Positions 8,207-18,785 of a DNA stretch of 49,600 nt are shown piece after piece. The notes under the pieces were generated by a model that made no database searches, was not told the DNA's origin, and saw only the letters and a program-made list of their open reading frames with translations. Within the stretch, counting starts at the first letter, position 1; each line of letters begins with the position of its first letter. Both the position numbers and the translations under genes were made by a program. The DNA comes from Bacillota bacterium (lineage in GTDB: Bacteria > Bacillota > Dethiobacteria > DTU022), in assembly GCA_029552125.1 (NCBI GenBank), contig JAKPEE010000038.1:1-49600 (forward strand), read 5' to 3'.

Positions 8207-9589
8207 TTACTTGCCGAGACAAAACTGACTAAAAATACGATCCAGCAGTTCGTCTGATACAGTATCTCCGGTAATTTCCCCCAATTTCTGCCATGCTCCG
8301 TGCAGCTCCAGGCTCACCAGCTCAAGTGGCTGAGTATCGATTTGATCCGCGGCTTTCTCCAGATGGCGCAGTGCTCCCTTGATGGCCTCTTCCTGCCGTA
8401 GGGAGAGTAATGCTGCATTCTCTCCTCCATGGCCCAGTTTGCGGTCAAGAAGTTTGATCATTTCTTCTTCAAGCTGCCTTATACCCTCATTTTTTACTAT
8501 GGCTGTACTGACCACTGGAATGCCCGGAAAACGCTCCTCTACTTCCTTTACCGTAGTTCGCAGTGGTAGATCAGATTTATTCAGCACCATGATTACTGCC
8601 TGGCCTTCCCGGATGAGACGGGTAATGGCTTCATCCTCAGCTTCCCATGGTGTTGAGCCATCCAGCACAATGAGGAGCAATTGAGCCTTCTCTGCCGCAT
8701 TTTTAGAGCGGCTGATCCCTTCCTGCTCTACCGGATCTACTGTCTGGCGAATGCCGGCTGTATCAATTATCTGTATGGGATATCCGCCAAGGTTTAAATA
8801 GCCTTCCAGTAAATCTCTGGTAGTGCCCGGTACCTCGTGCACTATGGCCCGCTGTTGCTTTAATAAGGCATTTAAAAGTGATGATTTTCCGACATTTGGT
8901 TTTCCAATTATGGCTGTTTTAATCCCTTCCTGATAGGCCCTTCCTCTTTCAGCTCCCTCCAATAAATCCTTAACCTGATTGATCATTATTTCCAGGTTAG
9001 GTTTGAGTTGAGTTTCAGTGCTGTCGCATTCCAGATCTTCAGGGAAATCTAGGACCGCTTCAATCTGGGCCAAGTTATCCATTATCGAGTTTCGCAAAGA
9101 GGCAATTTCCTCTGACAGGTAACCTGTTACATTAAGGGCGGCAAGTTTTACTCCCTCTTCAGAACGCGCCTGGATTATCCTCAATACATTTTCTGCCTGG
9201 CTAAGATCAATGCGCCCGTTTAAAAATGCACGCCTGGTAAATTCTCCAGGTTCGGCCAGGCGGGCACCCTTTTTTAGAATCAAGCTTAAAATCAAGCGCA
9301 ATGTAAAAATACCGCTATGACAATTTACTTCAACGGTATCTTCACAGGTATAAGTATGCGGAGATCGCATAAATGAAACGAGCACTTCATCGATAATTTC
9401 GCCTTGCTCGTTAATTATATGACCGTGATAGAGATGGTGGGAAAGCGGATATCCTTTCTTTTTTCCCCGATGAGGTATAAAGATTTGGTCAACCAGGGAA
9501 AAAGCTTTATCCCCGCTGACACGGACGATGCCGATTCCACCTTCTCCTGCCGGGGTGCTAATGGCAGCAATAGTGTCTTCTCCTGGCAT
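8207..9589 (-). CDS. mnmE: tRNA-modifying GTPase MnmE
   Basis: A 460-residue MnmE (TrmE), which with MnmG makes the carboxymethylaminomethyl-uridine modification at tRNA wobble U34. The N-terminal tetrahydrofolate-binding domain starts at residue 1. The GTPase domain has G1 GKPNVGKSS (229-237), DTAG (277-280) and NKSD. The C-terminal CLGK (457-460) supplies the cysteine typical of the family. A good Shine-Dalgarno (GAGGAGG) precedes the start. It lies immediately downstream of the terminator at 9607-9632, so it may have its own promoter, which I could not place. Confidence 0.97.
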   Translation of the reverse strand: MPGEDTIAAISTPAGEGGIGIVRVSGDKAFSLVDQIFIPHRGKKKGYPLSHHLYHGHIINEQGEIIDEVLVSFMRSPHTYTCEDTVEVNCHSGIFTLRLILSLILKKGARLAEPGEFTRRAFLNGRIDLSQAENVLRIIQARSEEGVKLAALNVTGYLSEEIASLRNSIMDNLAQIEAVLDFPEDLECDSTETQLKPNLEIMINQVKDLLEGAERGRAYQEGIKTAIIGKPNVGKSSLLNALLKQQRAIVHEVPGTTRDLLEGYLNLGGYPIQIIDTAGIRQTVDPVEQEGISRSKNAAEKAQLLLIVLDGSTPWEAEDEAITRLIREGQAVIMVLNKSDLPLRTTVKEVEERFPGIPVVSTAIVKNEGIRQLEEEMIKLLDRKLGHGGENAALLSLRQEEAIKGALRHLEKAADQIDTQPLELVSLELHGAWQKLGEITGDTVSDELLDRIFSQFCLGK

Positions 9590-9606
9590 TAAAAATCCTC
9601 CTCAAC

Positions 9607-9632
9607 AAAAAACCGCTCCCTGGCGGGAGCGG
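9607..9632 (-). terminator. Rho-independent terminator after jag
   Basis: On the minus strand CCGCTCCC, loop GCCA, GGGAGCGG is followed by six T residues. It lies 12 nt past the jag stop and 18 nt before mnmE, separating the rpmH-to-jag transcript from the mnmE-to-parB group. Confidence 0.92.
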
Positions 9633-9643
9633 GCGGCAAGCCC

Positions 9644-10264
9644 TTAGCGCGGGCTTATTACTACTTTACGATATGGCTCTTCTCCCTTACTATAGGTCAC
9701 TACATCTTGATGGTCCTGTAAGGCCATATGAATGATTCTCCGTTCCTGTGGGGTCATCGGTTCCAGGACCTGTTCCCGCCCTGCCAGTGATACTTTTTTG
9801 GCAATGCTTGCAGCGAGTTGCTTTAAGGTGTTTTCCCGGCGAATACGATAACCTTCAACATCAACAATAACCATTTTTCTCCAACCAAGAAATTGGCGCC
9901 TAAGCACGGCATTGGCCAGGTATTGCAACTCATTTAGTGTTTTACCGCGGCGGCCAATAAGGAGAGCGCTTTTTTTGCCTTCAATGTTTATGTTGAGCTT
10001 TTCCTGATCTTCGGTTACTGCTACGCTTCCCTTAATATTCATGTAGTCCAGTACTTTATTAAAAAATTCTTCCATATATTGAGCCGGTTCTAACCGTACC
10101 TGGACAGAAACACGGGCATTCTTATTGCCAATAAAACTTAGAATACCCTGGGCCGGTTCACTTAAAACTTTTATCACTGTATTTTCACGTTTAACTCCCA
10201 GAGAAGAGAGGGCCTTCATTATGGCTTCGTCTACAGTTTTTCCTGATTCCTCCACAATTCTCAT
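9644..10264 (-). CDS. jag: RNA-binding protein Jag/KhpB
   Basis: A 206-residue Jag (SpoIIIJ-associated, KhpB) protein. Domains in order are Jag-N (about 1-50), KH type (about 80-145, with the nucleic-acid loop LIGRRGKTLNELQ) and R3H (about 145-206, ending PYRKVVISP). Jag binds RNA with KhpA in several Firmicutes and affects cell elongation and division. It follows yidC by 4 nt and ends the rpmH transcript at the terminator 9607-9632. Confidence 0.95.
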   Translation of the reverse strand: MRIVEESGKTVDEAIMKALSSLGVKRENTVIKVLSEPAQGILSFIGNKNARVSVQVRLEPAQYMEEFFNKVLDYMNIKGSVAVTEDQEKLNINIEGKKSALLIGRRGKTLNELQYLANAVLRRQFLGWRKMVIVDVEGYRIRRENTLKQLAASIAKKVSLAGREQVLEPMTPQERRIIHMALQDHQDVVTYSKGEEPYRKVVISPR

Positions 10265-10268
10265 GACT

Positions 10269-11012
10269 TTAATTTCCCCCCTTGCCTCTGTTTTTACCTG
10301 AACCTTTAGCAGTACTATTGGCAGTGCCTTTTTCTTTTATCAGGCCTGCTTCCTTCTCTTCTTTCATTTTTCCCAGGTGCGTGACTAAATAATGCTGAGC
10401 CATAGAAAAAAGGTTGTTCATAATCCAGTATAGAACCAGGCCTGCCGGAAAGCTGATACTGAGAAAAGTAATTAACGCCGGCATCATATAAAGCATCATT
10501 TTTTGGTTCGGATCTGTCATGTTTTGTTTGTTATAAATATACGTGGTTATACCGGCCAGGGCTGGAAATATGTAATATGGATCGGCTTTAAGTAGATTTC
10601 CCCAGGCCTGAAAGCCCGGAATTAAATATTCGCTAAAATTGGGTATTTGAGTTACTCCAAATTTTTCAACGTCCTGGAGCAATCTAAAAATGGCAATTAA
10701 CACGGGAAATTGAATTAGCAGCGGCATGCATCCAGCTAAAGGGTTTAACTGGTTTTCCTGCATAAATTCAGCTATAGCTTTGTTTTGCTTTTCCTTATCA
10801 TCCTTGTATTTTTGCTGAATCTTTTTTAGTTCCGGCTGTAGCTTCTGCATTCTGCGGGCCGATTCCATTTGCTTGTTATTAAGAGGAAAAGTAATTAATT
10901 TAAACAACAGCGTTAAAATAATGATGGCCCCACCAAAATTAGGCACCACCATATAAATATAGCGAAGTATATTTCCCAAAAACTCGGCGATCACATTAAT
11001 AATTTCGCCCAT
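10269..11012 (-). CDS. yidC: Membrane protein insertase YidC/SpoIIIJ
   Basis: A 247-residue YidC of the short Gram-positive type. Hydrophobic helices lie near residues 22-42, 92-112, 130-165 and 175-200. The charged cytoplasmic loop ARRMQKLQPELKKIQQKYKDDKEKQ connects the first pair. The hydrophilic groove residue, usually arginine, seems to be lysine here (LLFKLITFPL). No lipobox or cleavable signal peptide is visible at the N-terminus, unlike Bacillus SpoIIIJ. The tail after residue 220 is lysine/glycine-rich. It lies between yidD and jag, the standard order. Confidence 0.95.
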   Translation of the reverse strand: MGEIINVIAEFLGNILRYIYMVVPNFGGAIIILTLLFKLITFPLNNKQMESARRMQKLQPELKKIQQKYKDDKEKQNKAIAEFMQENQLNPLAGCMPLLIQFPVLIAIFRLLQDVEKFGVTQIPNFSEYLIPGFQAWGNLLKADPYYIFPALAGITTYIYNKQNMTDPNQKMMLYMMPALITFLSISFPAGLVLYWIMNNLFSMAQHYLVTHLGKMKEEKEAGLIKEKGTANSTAKGSGKNRGKGGN

Positions 11013-11034
11013 TTTATCCTCCTATCCCGTGTTT

Positions 11035-11289
11035 TTACTTAACCGGATCATAGCCTCCGGGATGAAACGGATGACAGCAAAGAAGTCGCCTTATTCCCAT
11101 GGTGATGCCTTTAAGCATTCCATATTTTTTAATCGCATCATAACAATATTGTGAGCAGGTCGGGTAAAAGCGGCATACCTGAGGCTTTAACGGGGAAACA
11201 AACAACTGGTAAAATCTTATTACATAAAGGCATAACTTTGCCGGAAGTCTCCCCATCATTTCTATTTTAATAATTTCCCTTTTTTGCAC
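11035..11289 (-). CDS. yidD: Membrane protein insertion efficiency factor YidD
   Basis: An 84-residue YidD (DUF37) protein with the family motif [15 protein letters not shown] and [11 protein letters not shown] near the end. It helps YidC-dependent insertion at the inner face of the membrane. The longest start is GTG at 11289, which overlaps rnpA by 28 nt and has GAGGAG 11 nt upstream. ATG codons at 11259 and 11256 just after the rnpA stop are alternatives giving about 73 residues, close to the usual YidD length. The family is certain; the start is not. Confidence 0.92.
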   Translation of the reverse strand: MQKREIIKIEMMGRLPAKLCLYVIRFYQLFVSPLKPQVCRFYPTCSQYCYDAIKKYGMLKGITMGIRRLLCCHPFHPGGYDPVK

Positions 11290-11594
11290 AGGGAAAGCAA
11301 CTCCTCTTTAGCGCTGAAATAGTCCATTTTCACCGCGGGTTTACGGGCTACAATCACAAAATCATAGCCTTTTTTTAACATGTCCTGTAGGTGGTGGAAC
11401 GCCTCGCGATAAATTCTTTTAATGCGGTGGCGCTCAACGCTACCCCCCACTTTTTTGCTTATAGAAAAACCGAGCCGGTTTCCTTCAATACTGTTAGTAC
11501 AAAAATAAAGTACCACATTGCGGGTAACCAGCGCTTGGCCAAAACGATAGACCTGTTTAAATTCCCAGCTTTTTTTTAACCTTCCGCAGGCCAT
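11262..11594 (-). CDS. rnpA: Ribonuclease P protein component
   Basis: A 110-residue RnpA, the protein subunit of RNase P that matures tRNA 5-prime ends. The RNR-motif helix reads [20 protein letters not shown]; the usual asparagine of R-N-R is histidine here. The rest of the fold ([17 protein letters not shown]) is typical. It begins 11 nt after the rpmH stop and overlaps the GTG start of yidD. Cotranscribed with rpmH from the promoter at 11782-11811. Confidence 0.94.
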   Translation of the reverse strand: MACGRLKKSWEFKQVYRFGQALVTRNVVLYFCTNSIEGNRLGFSISKKVGGSVERHRIKRIYREAFHHLQDMLKKGYDFVIVARKPAVKMDYFSAKEELLSLCKKGKLLK

Positions 11595-11605
11595 TTTGTT
11601 GCAGT

Positions 11606-11740
11606 TCAGGCGCTTAATCGTTTACGCGCCCTGAAACGCCTTCTTTTAAGTACAGCTCTGCCCGATTTAGTGCTCATTCTTTTTAAGAAGCCGTGGGTTT
11701 TTTTTCTTTTTCTTTTCTTCGGTTGATATGTTCTCTTCAT
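11606..11740 (-). CDS. rpmH: Ribosomal protein bL34
   Basis: A 44-residue bL34, read by direct translation of the minus strand. It begins [18 protein letters not shown], continues [16 protein letters not shown] and ends RARKRLSA, matching the family along its whole length. GGGAAG lies 5-10 nt upstream of the ATG at 11740. It is the first gene of the leftward rpmH-rnpA-yidD-yidC-jag transcript next to oriC. Confidence 0.98.
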   Translation of the reverse strand: MKRTYQPKKRKRKKTHGFLKRMSTKSGRAVLKRRRFRARKRLSA

Positions 11741-11781
11741 GTTCTTCCCTTCCAAACCACTTTTGTTCGAAATATAAAAAA

Positions 11782-11811
11782 ATTATACAGTAAAAAAAAG
11801 ATCAATGTCAA
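11782..11811 (-). promoter_or_regulatory. Sigma-A promoter of rpmH operon
   Basis: On the minus strand TTGACA (11811-11806) and TATAAT (11787-11782) are both perfect consensus hexamers with an 18-nt spacer, about 42 nt upstream of the rpmH start. Confidence 0.88.
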
Positions 11812-11934
11812 GATTACCGGGCAATATCATAAACAGGTGAGCTATATGGCTACTCTTTCACATTGCAGTTGGTTTTAATTTCTGTTAATATATTATCTAC
11901 CGGGTTTGTGTAATGATACATATATATACCACAC

Positions 11935-11978
11935 TTATCCACAACTGTTGTTAATAACTTGCTTGTACTTGTGTATAA
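11935..11978. promoter_or_regulatory. oriC part 1: DnaA boxes upstream of dnaA
   Basis: A perfect DnaA box TTATCCACA lies at 11935-11943 and a second, TTATACACA on the minus strand, at 11970-11978. They lie upstream of dnaA and probably serve both origin function and autoregulation of dnaA. Confidence 0.75.
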
Positions 11979-12024
11979 ATATTCCCTTGTGCTTGCCGTG
12001 TATACCTGTCAGGAGGGCTTGACG

Positions 12025-13425
12025 ATGAATATCAATCTGGAAGAAGTATGGCGCCTGACTCTGGCTGAAATGAGCAAAGATTTAAGTAAACATAGTTCTG
12101 AAACCTGGTTGCGATCAGCCAGAGCACTATCCATAAAAGACCAGTGCCTGATTATTGAAGTACCCAACGATTTTACTAAAGAATGGTTTGAAAACCGTTA
12201 TAAGCAGCTTATAATCCACAGCCTTAAAAAAGTAACGGCTCAAAATTATGATGTTAGTTTTATCATTTCACCGAATTCTATAGATGAACCAGATGAAGGT
12301 GCGGCGCCTTTTTATCCTGCTAACTCAGACGCTCCTGAGTTTAGTGCTTCAACCCAGGACAAGACCCAACCTGAACCGGTTCAAGCCCGGGAACAGTATT
12401 ATTCTACATTCAACCCCCGTTATACTTTTGATAACTTTGTTGTGGGAGCGTGTAACCGTCTTTCCCATGCCGCCTCTCTGGCCGTGGCGGAAACCCCTTC
12501 CAGGGCCTATAACCCTCTTTTTATTTATGGCGGGGTTGGTTTAGGCAAAACACACCTTTTACATGCTATCGGACAATATATCATTCAAAATCACGGCTTG
12601 TCCAGAGTAATGTATTTTTCTTCTGAAAAATTTACAAACGAGTTTATCAACGCTATTAGGGATAACAAAACCGTAGAATTTAGAAATAAATACCGCAATA
12701 TTGATGTTTTATTGATTGACGATATTCAGTTTTTAGCTAAAAAAGAGCAGACTCAAGAAGAGTTTTTTCACACTTTTAATTCACTCCATGAAAATAACCG
12801 CCAGATCGTGATTTCCAGTGACCGCCCCCCAAAAGAAATTCCAACGCTGGAGGATCGTTTGCGCTCCCGTTTTGAATGGGGCCTGATCACGGATATTCAG
12901 CCACCAGACCTGGAAACACGTATTGCTATTTTAAGGAAAAAAGCCCAAACCGACGGTATGGATATACCCAATGATGTGATTCAACATATTGCTTCAAAAA
13001 TTGAGACAAATATTCGCGAGTTGGAAGGCGCCTTAATACGCATTGTCGCCTATGCTTCACTGGCCAAACAACCGGTTACCCTGGCATTAACCCAGGAAGC
13101 TTTAAAAACCATTTTGTATACACGTAAAAAAGAAATATCGGCCAAAGATATTATCAGGATTACCGCCTCCCATTTTGATATTAATCCTCTTGATTTAAAT
13201 GCCAAAAAGCGAACCCAGGATATTGCCTTATGCCGTCAAATAGCCATGTATTTTTGCCGGACCTTGGGTGATCTTTCCCTGCCCAAAATCGGAGAAGAAT
13301 TTGGAGGACGCGATCACACTACAGTATTACATGCCATAAAAAAAATAGAAAGCCTGGCTCAAAAAGACCACACCTTTAAACATAAACTGGAACTGATTCG
13401 CAACGAAATTGTCAATAATGGATGA
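12025..13425 (+). CDS. dnaA: Replication initiator DnaA
   Basis: A 466-residue DnaA. Domain I is at about 1-85 ([15 protein letters not shown]), followed by a variable linker. The AAA+ domain has Walker [14 protein letters not shown] and Walker [10 protein letters not shown], with sensor motifs following. Domain IV ends with the DnaA signature [17 protein letters not shown], which binds DnaA boxes. The start was set at 12025, 6 nt after AGGAGGGCT; an open frame extends upstream to 11959 but lacks a binding site. DnaA boxes flank the gene on both sides, giving a bipartite origin of the Bacillus kind. Confidence 0.98.
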   Translation: MNINLEEVWRLTLAEMSKDLSKHSSETWLRSARALSIKDQCLIIEVPNDFTKEWFENRYKQLIIHSLKKVTAQNYDVSFIISPNSIDEPDEGAAPFYPANSDAPEFSASTQDKTQPEPVQAREQYYSTFNPRYTFDNFVVGACNRLSHAASLAVAETPSRAYNPLFIYGGVGLGKTHLLHAIGQYIIQNHGLSRVMYFSSEKFTNEFINAIRDNKTVEFRNKYRNIDVLLIDDIQFLAKKEQTQEEFFHTFNSLHENNRQIVISSDRPPKEIPTLEDRLRSRFEWGLITDIQPPDLETRIAILRKKAQTDGMDIPNDVIQHIASKIETNIRELEGALIRIVAYASLAKQPVTLALTQEALKTILYTRKKEISAKDIIRITASHFDINPLDLNAKKRTQDIALCRQIAMYFCRTLGDLSLPKIGEEFGGRDHTTVLHAIKKIESLAQKDHTFKHKLELIRNEIVNNG

Positions 13426-13431
13426 ATAAAA

Positions 13432-13629
13432 TGTGGACAACCTATTTATGGTTTATTGTTTTCGGCCTATTTAAAAAGATACTCACCACCGATTAAGAGC
13501 TTGTCCACAGATTCAACCTGGTTGTTGCACTTAAATTCAAGGCCAAAGCACCTTGTGCACAGTTTCCACAGCTATTATTATTACTGCTTATTATATTTAT
13601 ATCTAGTTACAGTATTATTTTGTGGTTAA
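13432..13629. other. oriC: oriC part 2: DnaA boxes and unwinding element
   Basis: DnaA-box sequences are TTGTCCACA at 13432-13440 (minus strand) and 13501-13509, then two abutting degenerate boxes TTGTGCACA (13553-13561) and GTTTCCACA (13562-13570). One nucleotide later the lower strand reads, 3-prime to 5-prime, GAT AAT AAT AAT GAC GAA (13572-13589). This matches the DnaA-trio pattern of the bacterial basal origin unwinding system. AT-rich sequence continues to about 13622, and a further weak box (TTAACCACA, minus strand) is at 13621-13629. Initial melting probably starts just right of 13570. Confidence 0.85.
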
Positions 13630-13653
13630 CCTAAAAGGGAGGAAAAGCTAGTA

Positions 13654-14754
13654 ATGCTAATTTCTTTGCCAAAAGATCAGTTGAGTTTTTGTCTGGATAC
13701 TGTAGAAAAAGCTCTGCCAACCCACTCTTCAGTCCAGCCCATCGAAAATATTTTATTGGAATGCCATGGGCAGTGGCTTACCTTTACCGCCACAAATCTT
13801 GAACAAGATATCTGCGTGAAGATCCCTAACATTCATGACAGTTCCGGTAGAATTTTATTGCCGCCCAAAATTGTAGATATAGTTCGTTACTTGCCTGCAG
13901 CAGACGTGAATATAGAAATTAGCTTTGATAATTATCGTATTGACATTAAAAGCGGGCAGTCCAATTATGTGTTGTATGGAGCAGACCCTACCGATTTTCC
14001 GTTAACCAGGAGTGAAGATGATCCGGAAAGTATATTAAGCCTGGAACAAGCAGATTTCAAAAAAATATTAAAAAAAGTAGTCTTTGCAGCATCTACTGAT
14101 GAAAGCCGGCCTGCTTTTAATGGAGTGCTTTTATATTTCAAAGATAGCCAGATCAGTTTAACCGCGTCAGATACATACCGCCTGGTTGTTCAAGATTTAA
14201 TAAATGAAAACTGGGCTTTCGAAGAACAACGCTGGCTTATCCCCGCCAAAGCCTTGCGTGAACTTTTAAAAATAATGGGTGAAGAAGGGGAAATTACTAT
14301 TTCACCGAAAAGCAAACGCGTTGTTTTTAAGTTTAATCAAGTTTATTTTGCTACCCGTGTTCTGGAAGAAAAGTATCCAGATGTAAGAGGGGTTATACCC
14401 ACCGCCTTTAAAACCAGGATATTAACCGAAAGAAAATTATTTGAAGAAAGTGTCGCCAGAGCAGGATTGCTGGCCGAAGGTATTAACCAGGCTATTCATT
14501 TTTCTATTCATGATCACAGGTTTGAAGTTAAGGTATCTTCTCAAATAGGTAAAATGGAAGAATCGCTGCAGTGCACCCAGGAAGGCGAAGATGTAGAGGT
14601 TTTCGTAAATGCCAAGTTTGTTATGGATATACTAAAAGTATTGGAGCAAAAGGAAATATTAATTGATTTTCACAGCAAAAACGGCCCTCTTGTTTTCAAA
14701 ATACCGGGAGATGATTCATATATTTACCTGGTGTTGCCGATTAAAATGGAGTAG
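13654..14754 (+). CDS. dnaN: DNA polymerase III sliding clamp (beta)
   Basis: A 366-residue beta clamp, normal length, built of three similar domains (about 1-120, 125-245, 250-366). It ends with the conserved VLPIKME tail that forms part of the hydrophobic binding cleft for clamp-binding peptides. The start at 13654 has AAGGGAGG about 12 nt upstream. It follows the origin unwinding element directly. Confidence 0.97.
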   Translation: MLISLPKDQLSFCLDTVEKALPTHSSVQPIENILLECHGQWLTFTATNLEQDICVKIPNIHDSSGRILLPPKIVDIVRYLPAADVNIEISFDNYRIDIKSGQSNYVLYGADPTDFPLTRSEDDPESILSLEQADFKKILKKVVFAASTDESRPAFNGVLLYFKDSQISLTASDTYRLVVQDLINENWAFEEQRWLIPAKALRELLKIMGEEGEITISPKSKRVVFKFNQVYFATRVLEEKYPDVRGVIPTAFKTRILTERKLFEESVARAGLLAEGINQAIHFSIHDHRFEVKVSSQIGKMEESLQCTQEGEDVEVFVNAKFVMDILKVLEQKEILIDFHSKNGPLVFKIPGDDSYIYLVLPIKME

Positions 14755-14774
14755 ATAAGCGAGGACGGCTGGTT

Positions 14775-15962
14775 TTGTTTTTACATAAACTTAAACTTTT
14801 ACATTTTCGCAATTATGAGCAGCAAGAGCTGTCTTTCAATGCGAGAATTAATATTTTTAAAGGCAACAACGGCCAGGGTAAAACCAATCTTTTAGAAGCC
14901 ATCTATTATCTGGCCGTATCTCGTTCTTTTAGAACAAATTACGACCAGGAACTAGTCCATTGGAATAAAAACGATTTTTTCTTAAAAGGAAATTTTCAGA
15001 AAGGGGAAGACTTTTATGCCGTAGAAAGTGCTTATCAGGGATTCTCGAAAAAATTTAAAATCAAGGTAAATGGCGCTGAGGTTAAAAGAAGCGATTTTAT
15101 TTATCAGTTTCCGGTGGTGGTATTTAGCCCGGATGATCTTCTTTTAATTAAAGAGGGCCCTGCCGGCCGCAGGCGCTTTTTAAATTTAGAAGGCTCCCGT
15201 TTAATACCGTCTTATTATCGTAAACTTAAGGATTATCAAAAGGTTTTACAGCAGCGGAACCGGTTGCTGAAGGAAAAGCGCTCAAATTTTTTCAACCGTG
15301 ATCTTTTCGAACCTTGGGATCGGGCCCTGGTTTCACTGGGCAGCAGCATTATTAAACAACGGATTTCTTTGCTGAAAAATCTTGAAGCGCAGGCGCAAGT
15401 TTTTTTTGAACAGTTGTCCGGATATAAAGAACAGCTTTCTCTTAACTATGTCAGCAGCGTTACCATGGCAGATCTATCTGAAAAAACAGAAGAGCTATTT
15501 TGGGACCAGTTAAACCAGGGACGGGGTGAGGAGCTTAAACGAGGCTATACTCTTATTGGCCCACATCTCGATGATTTTTTAATCCTGATCAATAATTATG
15601 AGGCTAAAAAATATGCATCGCAGGGACAACAGCGCGCAGCAGCCCTGGCGCTTAAGATGGGAGAAGTAAATCTTTTTTGCCAGGCCAGGCGGGAAAGCCC
15701 AATTGTCCTGCTGGATGATGTTTTCTCTGAATTTGATCCGGAACGGCGTTTGCAGCTTCTAAATTTTTTAAGGCAACGCGAGGGGCAATCTTTTATTACA
15801 ACAGCGGCTCCTTTCGATAAGCAAGGCTTGCAAGAAGGAGAATTTGCAATTTTTTCTGTTTACAAGGGGAAGATTAATCATGAAGGAGCTAGGGTTAATC
15901 CTGGAAAAAATGCTCCGGCAGAAAAAAATGTGGCATCAATACAGCCAAAATTTGATCATTGA
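14775..15962 (+). CDS. recF: DNA replication and repair protein RecF
   Basis: A 395-residue RecF, an SMC-like ATPase that helps load RecA at gaps. Walker A is GNNGQGKTNLL (about residues 30-40), the signature region lies near residue 280-295 (YASQGQQRAAALALK) and Walker B is VLLDDVFSEFD. The start is a TTG at 14775, with GAGG 10 nt upstream. RecF is usually about 360-370 residues. Here about 27 extra residues after YKGKINHEG overlap the start of the next gene by 83 nt, and this tail is dictated partly by the other reading frame. The S4-domain gene often found between dnaN and recF in Firmicutes is absent. Confidence 0.95.
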   Translation: MFLHKLKLLHFRNYEQQELSFNARINIFKGNNGQGKTNLLEAIYYLAVSRSFRTNYDQELVHWNKNDFFLKGNFQKGEDFYAVESAYQGFSKKFKIKVNGAEVKRSDFIYQFPVVVFSPDDLLLIKEGPAGRRRFLNLEGSRLIPSYYRKLKDYQKVLQQRNRLLKEKRSNFFNRDLFEPWDRALVSLGSSIIKQRISLLKNLEAQAQVFFEQLSGYKEQLSLNYVSSVTMADLSEKTEELFWDQLNQGRGEELKRGYTLIGPHLDDFLILINNYEAKKYASQGQQRAAALALKMGEVNLFCQARRESPIVLLDDVFSEFDPERRLQLLNFLRQREGQSFITTAAPFDKQGLQEGEFAIFSVYKGKINHEGARVNPGKNAPAEKNVASIQPKFDH

Positions 15963-16347
15963 ACGCTGGCCCGAAATTGCCGGACCGGAAATTGCTTGTG
16001 TAACCCGTGCCGAGAGAATGGTTAAAGGCAAACTATTTGTCACTGTAAGGGATTCAACCTGGGCCTACCATCTCACCTTGCTAAAAATTCAACTGTCTGA
16101 GCAAATTAATAAATTTGCCGGTGAAAAAGTAGTAGAAGATATTTATTTTAAAGTGGGCCCTCTGCAACAGGAAGAGCAGGAACTAAGCGCTTTTATGGGT
16201 AATAATAACAATATAGAAGAAAATAAACCTGGACAGTCTTCAAGTAAAAGCAATCAAAAAAATTGTACGTTTCTTAGTGAAATCCGCAAGTTGAGAAACA
16301 TGGTTTCATTGAATCATTCAGCGAATCATTTAGCCGGGGAGGACTAA
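15880..16347 (+). CDS. DciA-like DUF721 protein
   Basis: A 155-residue protein with an N-terminal DUF721 domain (about 1-90): LGLILEKMLR, the WPEIAGPEIACVTRAERM block and LFVTVRDSTWAYHLTLLK. DUF721 proteins include DciA, the ancestral loader of the replicative helicase DnaB. The C-terminal 65 residues are asparagine/glutamate-rich and probably disordered. The start at 15880 has AGGGGA 9 nt upstream, inside the 3-prime end of recF. The order recF-DUF721-gyrB is also typical of Actinobacteria. A helicase-loading role is inferred from family and place. Confidence 0.85.
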   Translation: MKELGLILEKMLRQKKMWHQYSQNLIIERWPEIAGPEIACVTRAERMVKGKLFVTVRDSTWAYHLTLLKIQLSEQINKFAGEKVVEDIYFKVGPLQQEEQELSAFMGNNNNIEENKPGQSSSKSNQKNCTFLSEIRKLRNMVSLNHSANHLAGED

Positions 16348-16351
16348 AGGG

Positions 16352-16579
16352 ATGTATCTGCATATTGGCAGTAACCGGATTGTTTTTCATCGAGATATAA
16401 TTGGCATCTTTGATCTAAATTTACGTAAAAACCCAATCAATAAACAGTTTCTAGAAACAGCACTGGCCAACCGGTTTTTGGGTTCTGCTGATTATGAACA
16501 GTATAAGTCGTTCATAGTGACAGACAGCTCAGTTCATCTTTCGCCAATAGCACCTATGACCCTGGCCCGTCGCAAGTAG
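16352..16579 (+). CDS. remB: DUF370 family regulator RemB-like
   Basis: A 75-residue DUF370 protein of the RemB/YaaB subgroup. It begins MYLHIGSNRIVFHRDIIGIFDL and has SFIVTDSSVHLSPIAPMTL near the end. Relatives in Bacillus are DNA-binding activators of matrix and osmoprotection genes (RemA) or paralogues of unclear role (RemB). Its place between recF and gyrB is the same as yaaB in Bacillus. GGGGAGG lies 9 nt upstream of the ATG. Confidence 0.9.
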   Translation: MYLHIGSNRIVFHRDIIGIFDLNLRKNPINKQFLETALANRFLGSADYEQYKSFIVTDSSVHLSPIAPMTLARRK

Positions 16580-16615
16580 TAATTTGACCAAAATTTATTA
16601 GTCAATTGCTTTTGA

Positions 16616-16624
16616 TGTTATAAT
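16616..16624 (+). promoter_or_regulatory. Extended -10 promoter of gyrB
   Basis: TGTTATAAT is a perfect extended -10 element (TG, one base, TATAAT), 35 nt before the gyrB start. No good -35 is present, as expected for extended -10 promoters. It lies after the remB stop. Confidence 0.65.
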
Positions 16625-16646
16625 TAAAAAAGATGTCATGTTCTAG

Positions 16647-18569
<1,923 letters not shown>

Positions 18570-18620
18570 CATAGACTACTGGTCAAATCATGCCATATAT
18601 GGGTTTTGCAGCTTATTTTT

Positions 18621-18660
18621 AAGGGGTTGCCCCTCGTGGGACAGCCCCTTTTCCATTTTT
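18621..18660 (+). terminator. gyrB terminator
   Basis: AAGGGGTTG pairs with CAGCCCCTT (one G-U pair) and is followed by TTCCATTTTT. The loop is about 11-12 nt. It lies some 50 nt after the gyrB stop. Confidence 0.75.
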
Positions 18661-18785
18661 TATTGTGTAATTCTAAATAGAAGTGGGCTAGCCTTGAAGC
18701 AAAAAAAGCGAAAAAGTTACCCTATATCTTTTCCGGCCTAGCCAACTGTGATAGAATGAAAATGTTACCTTGCCTCGCGGGAAGT

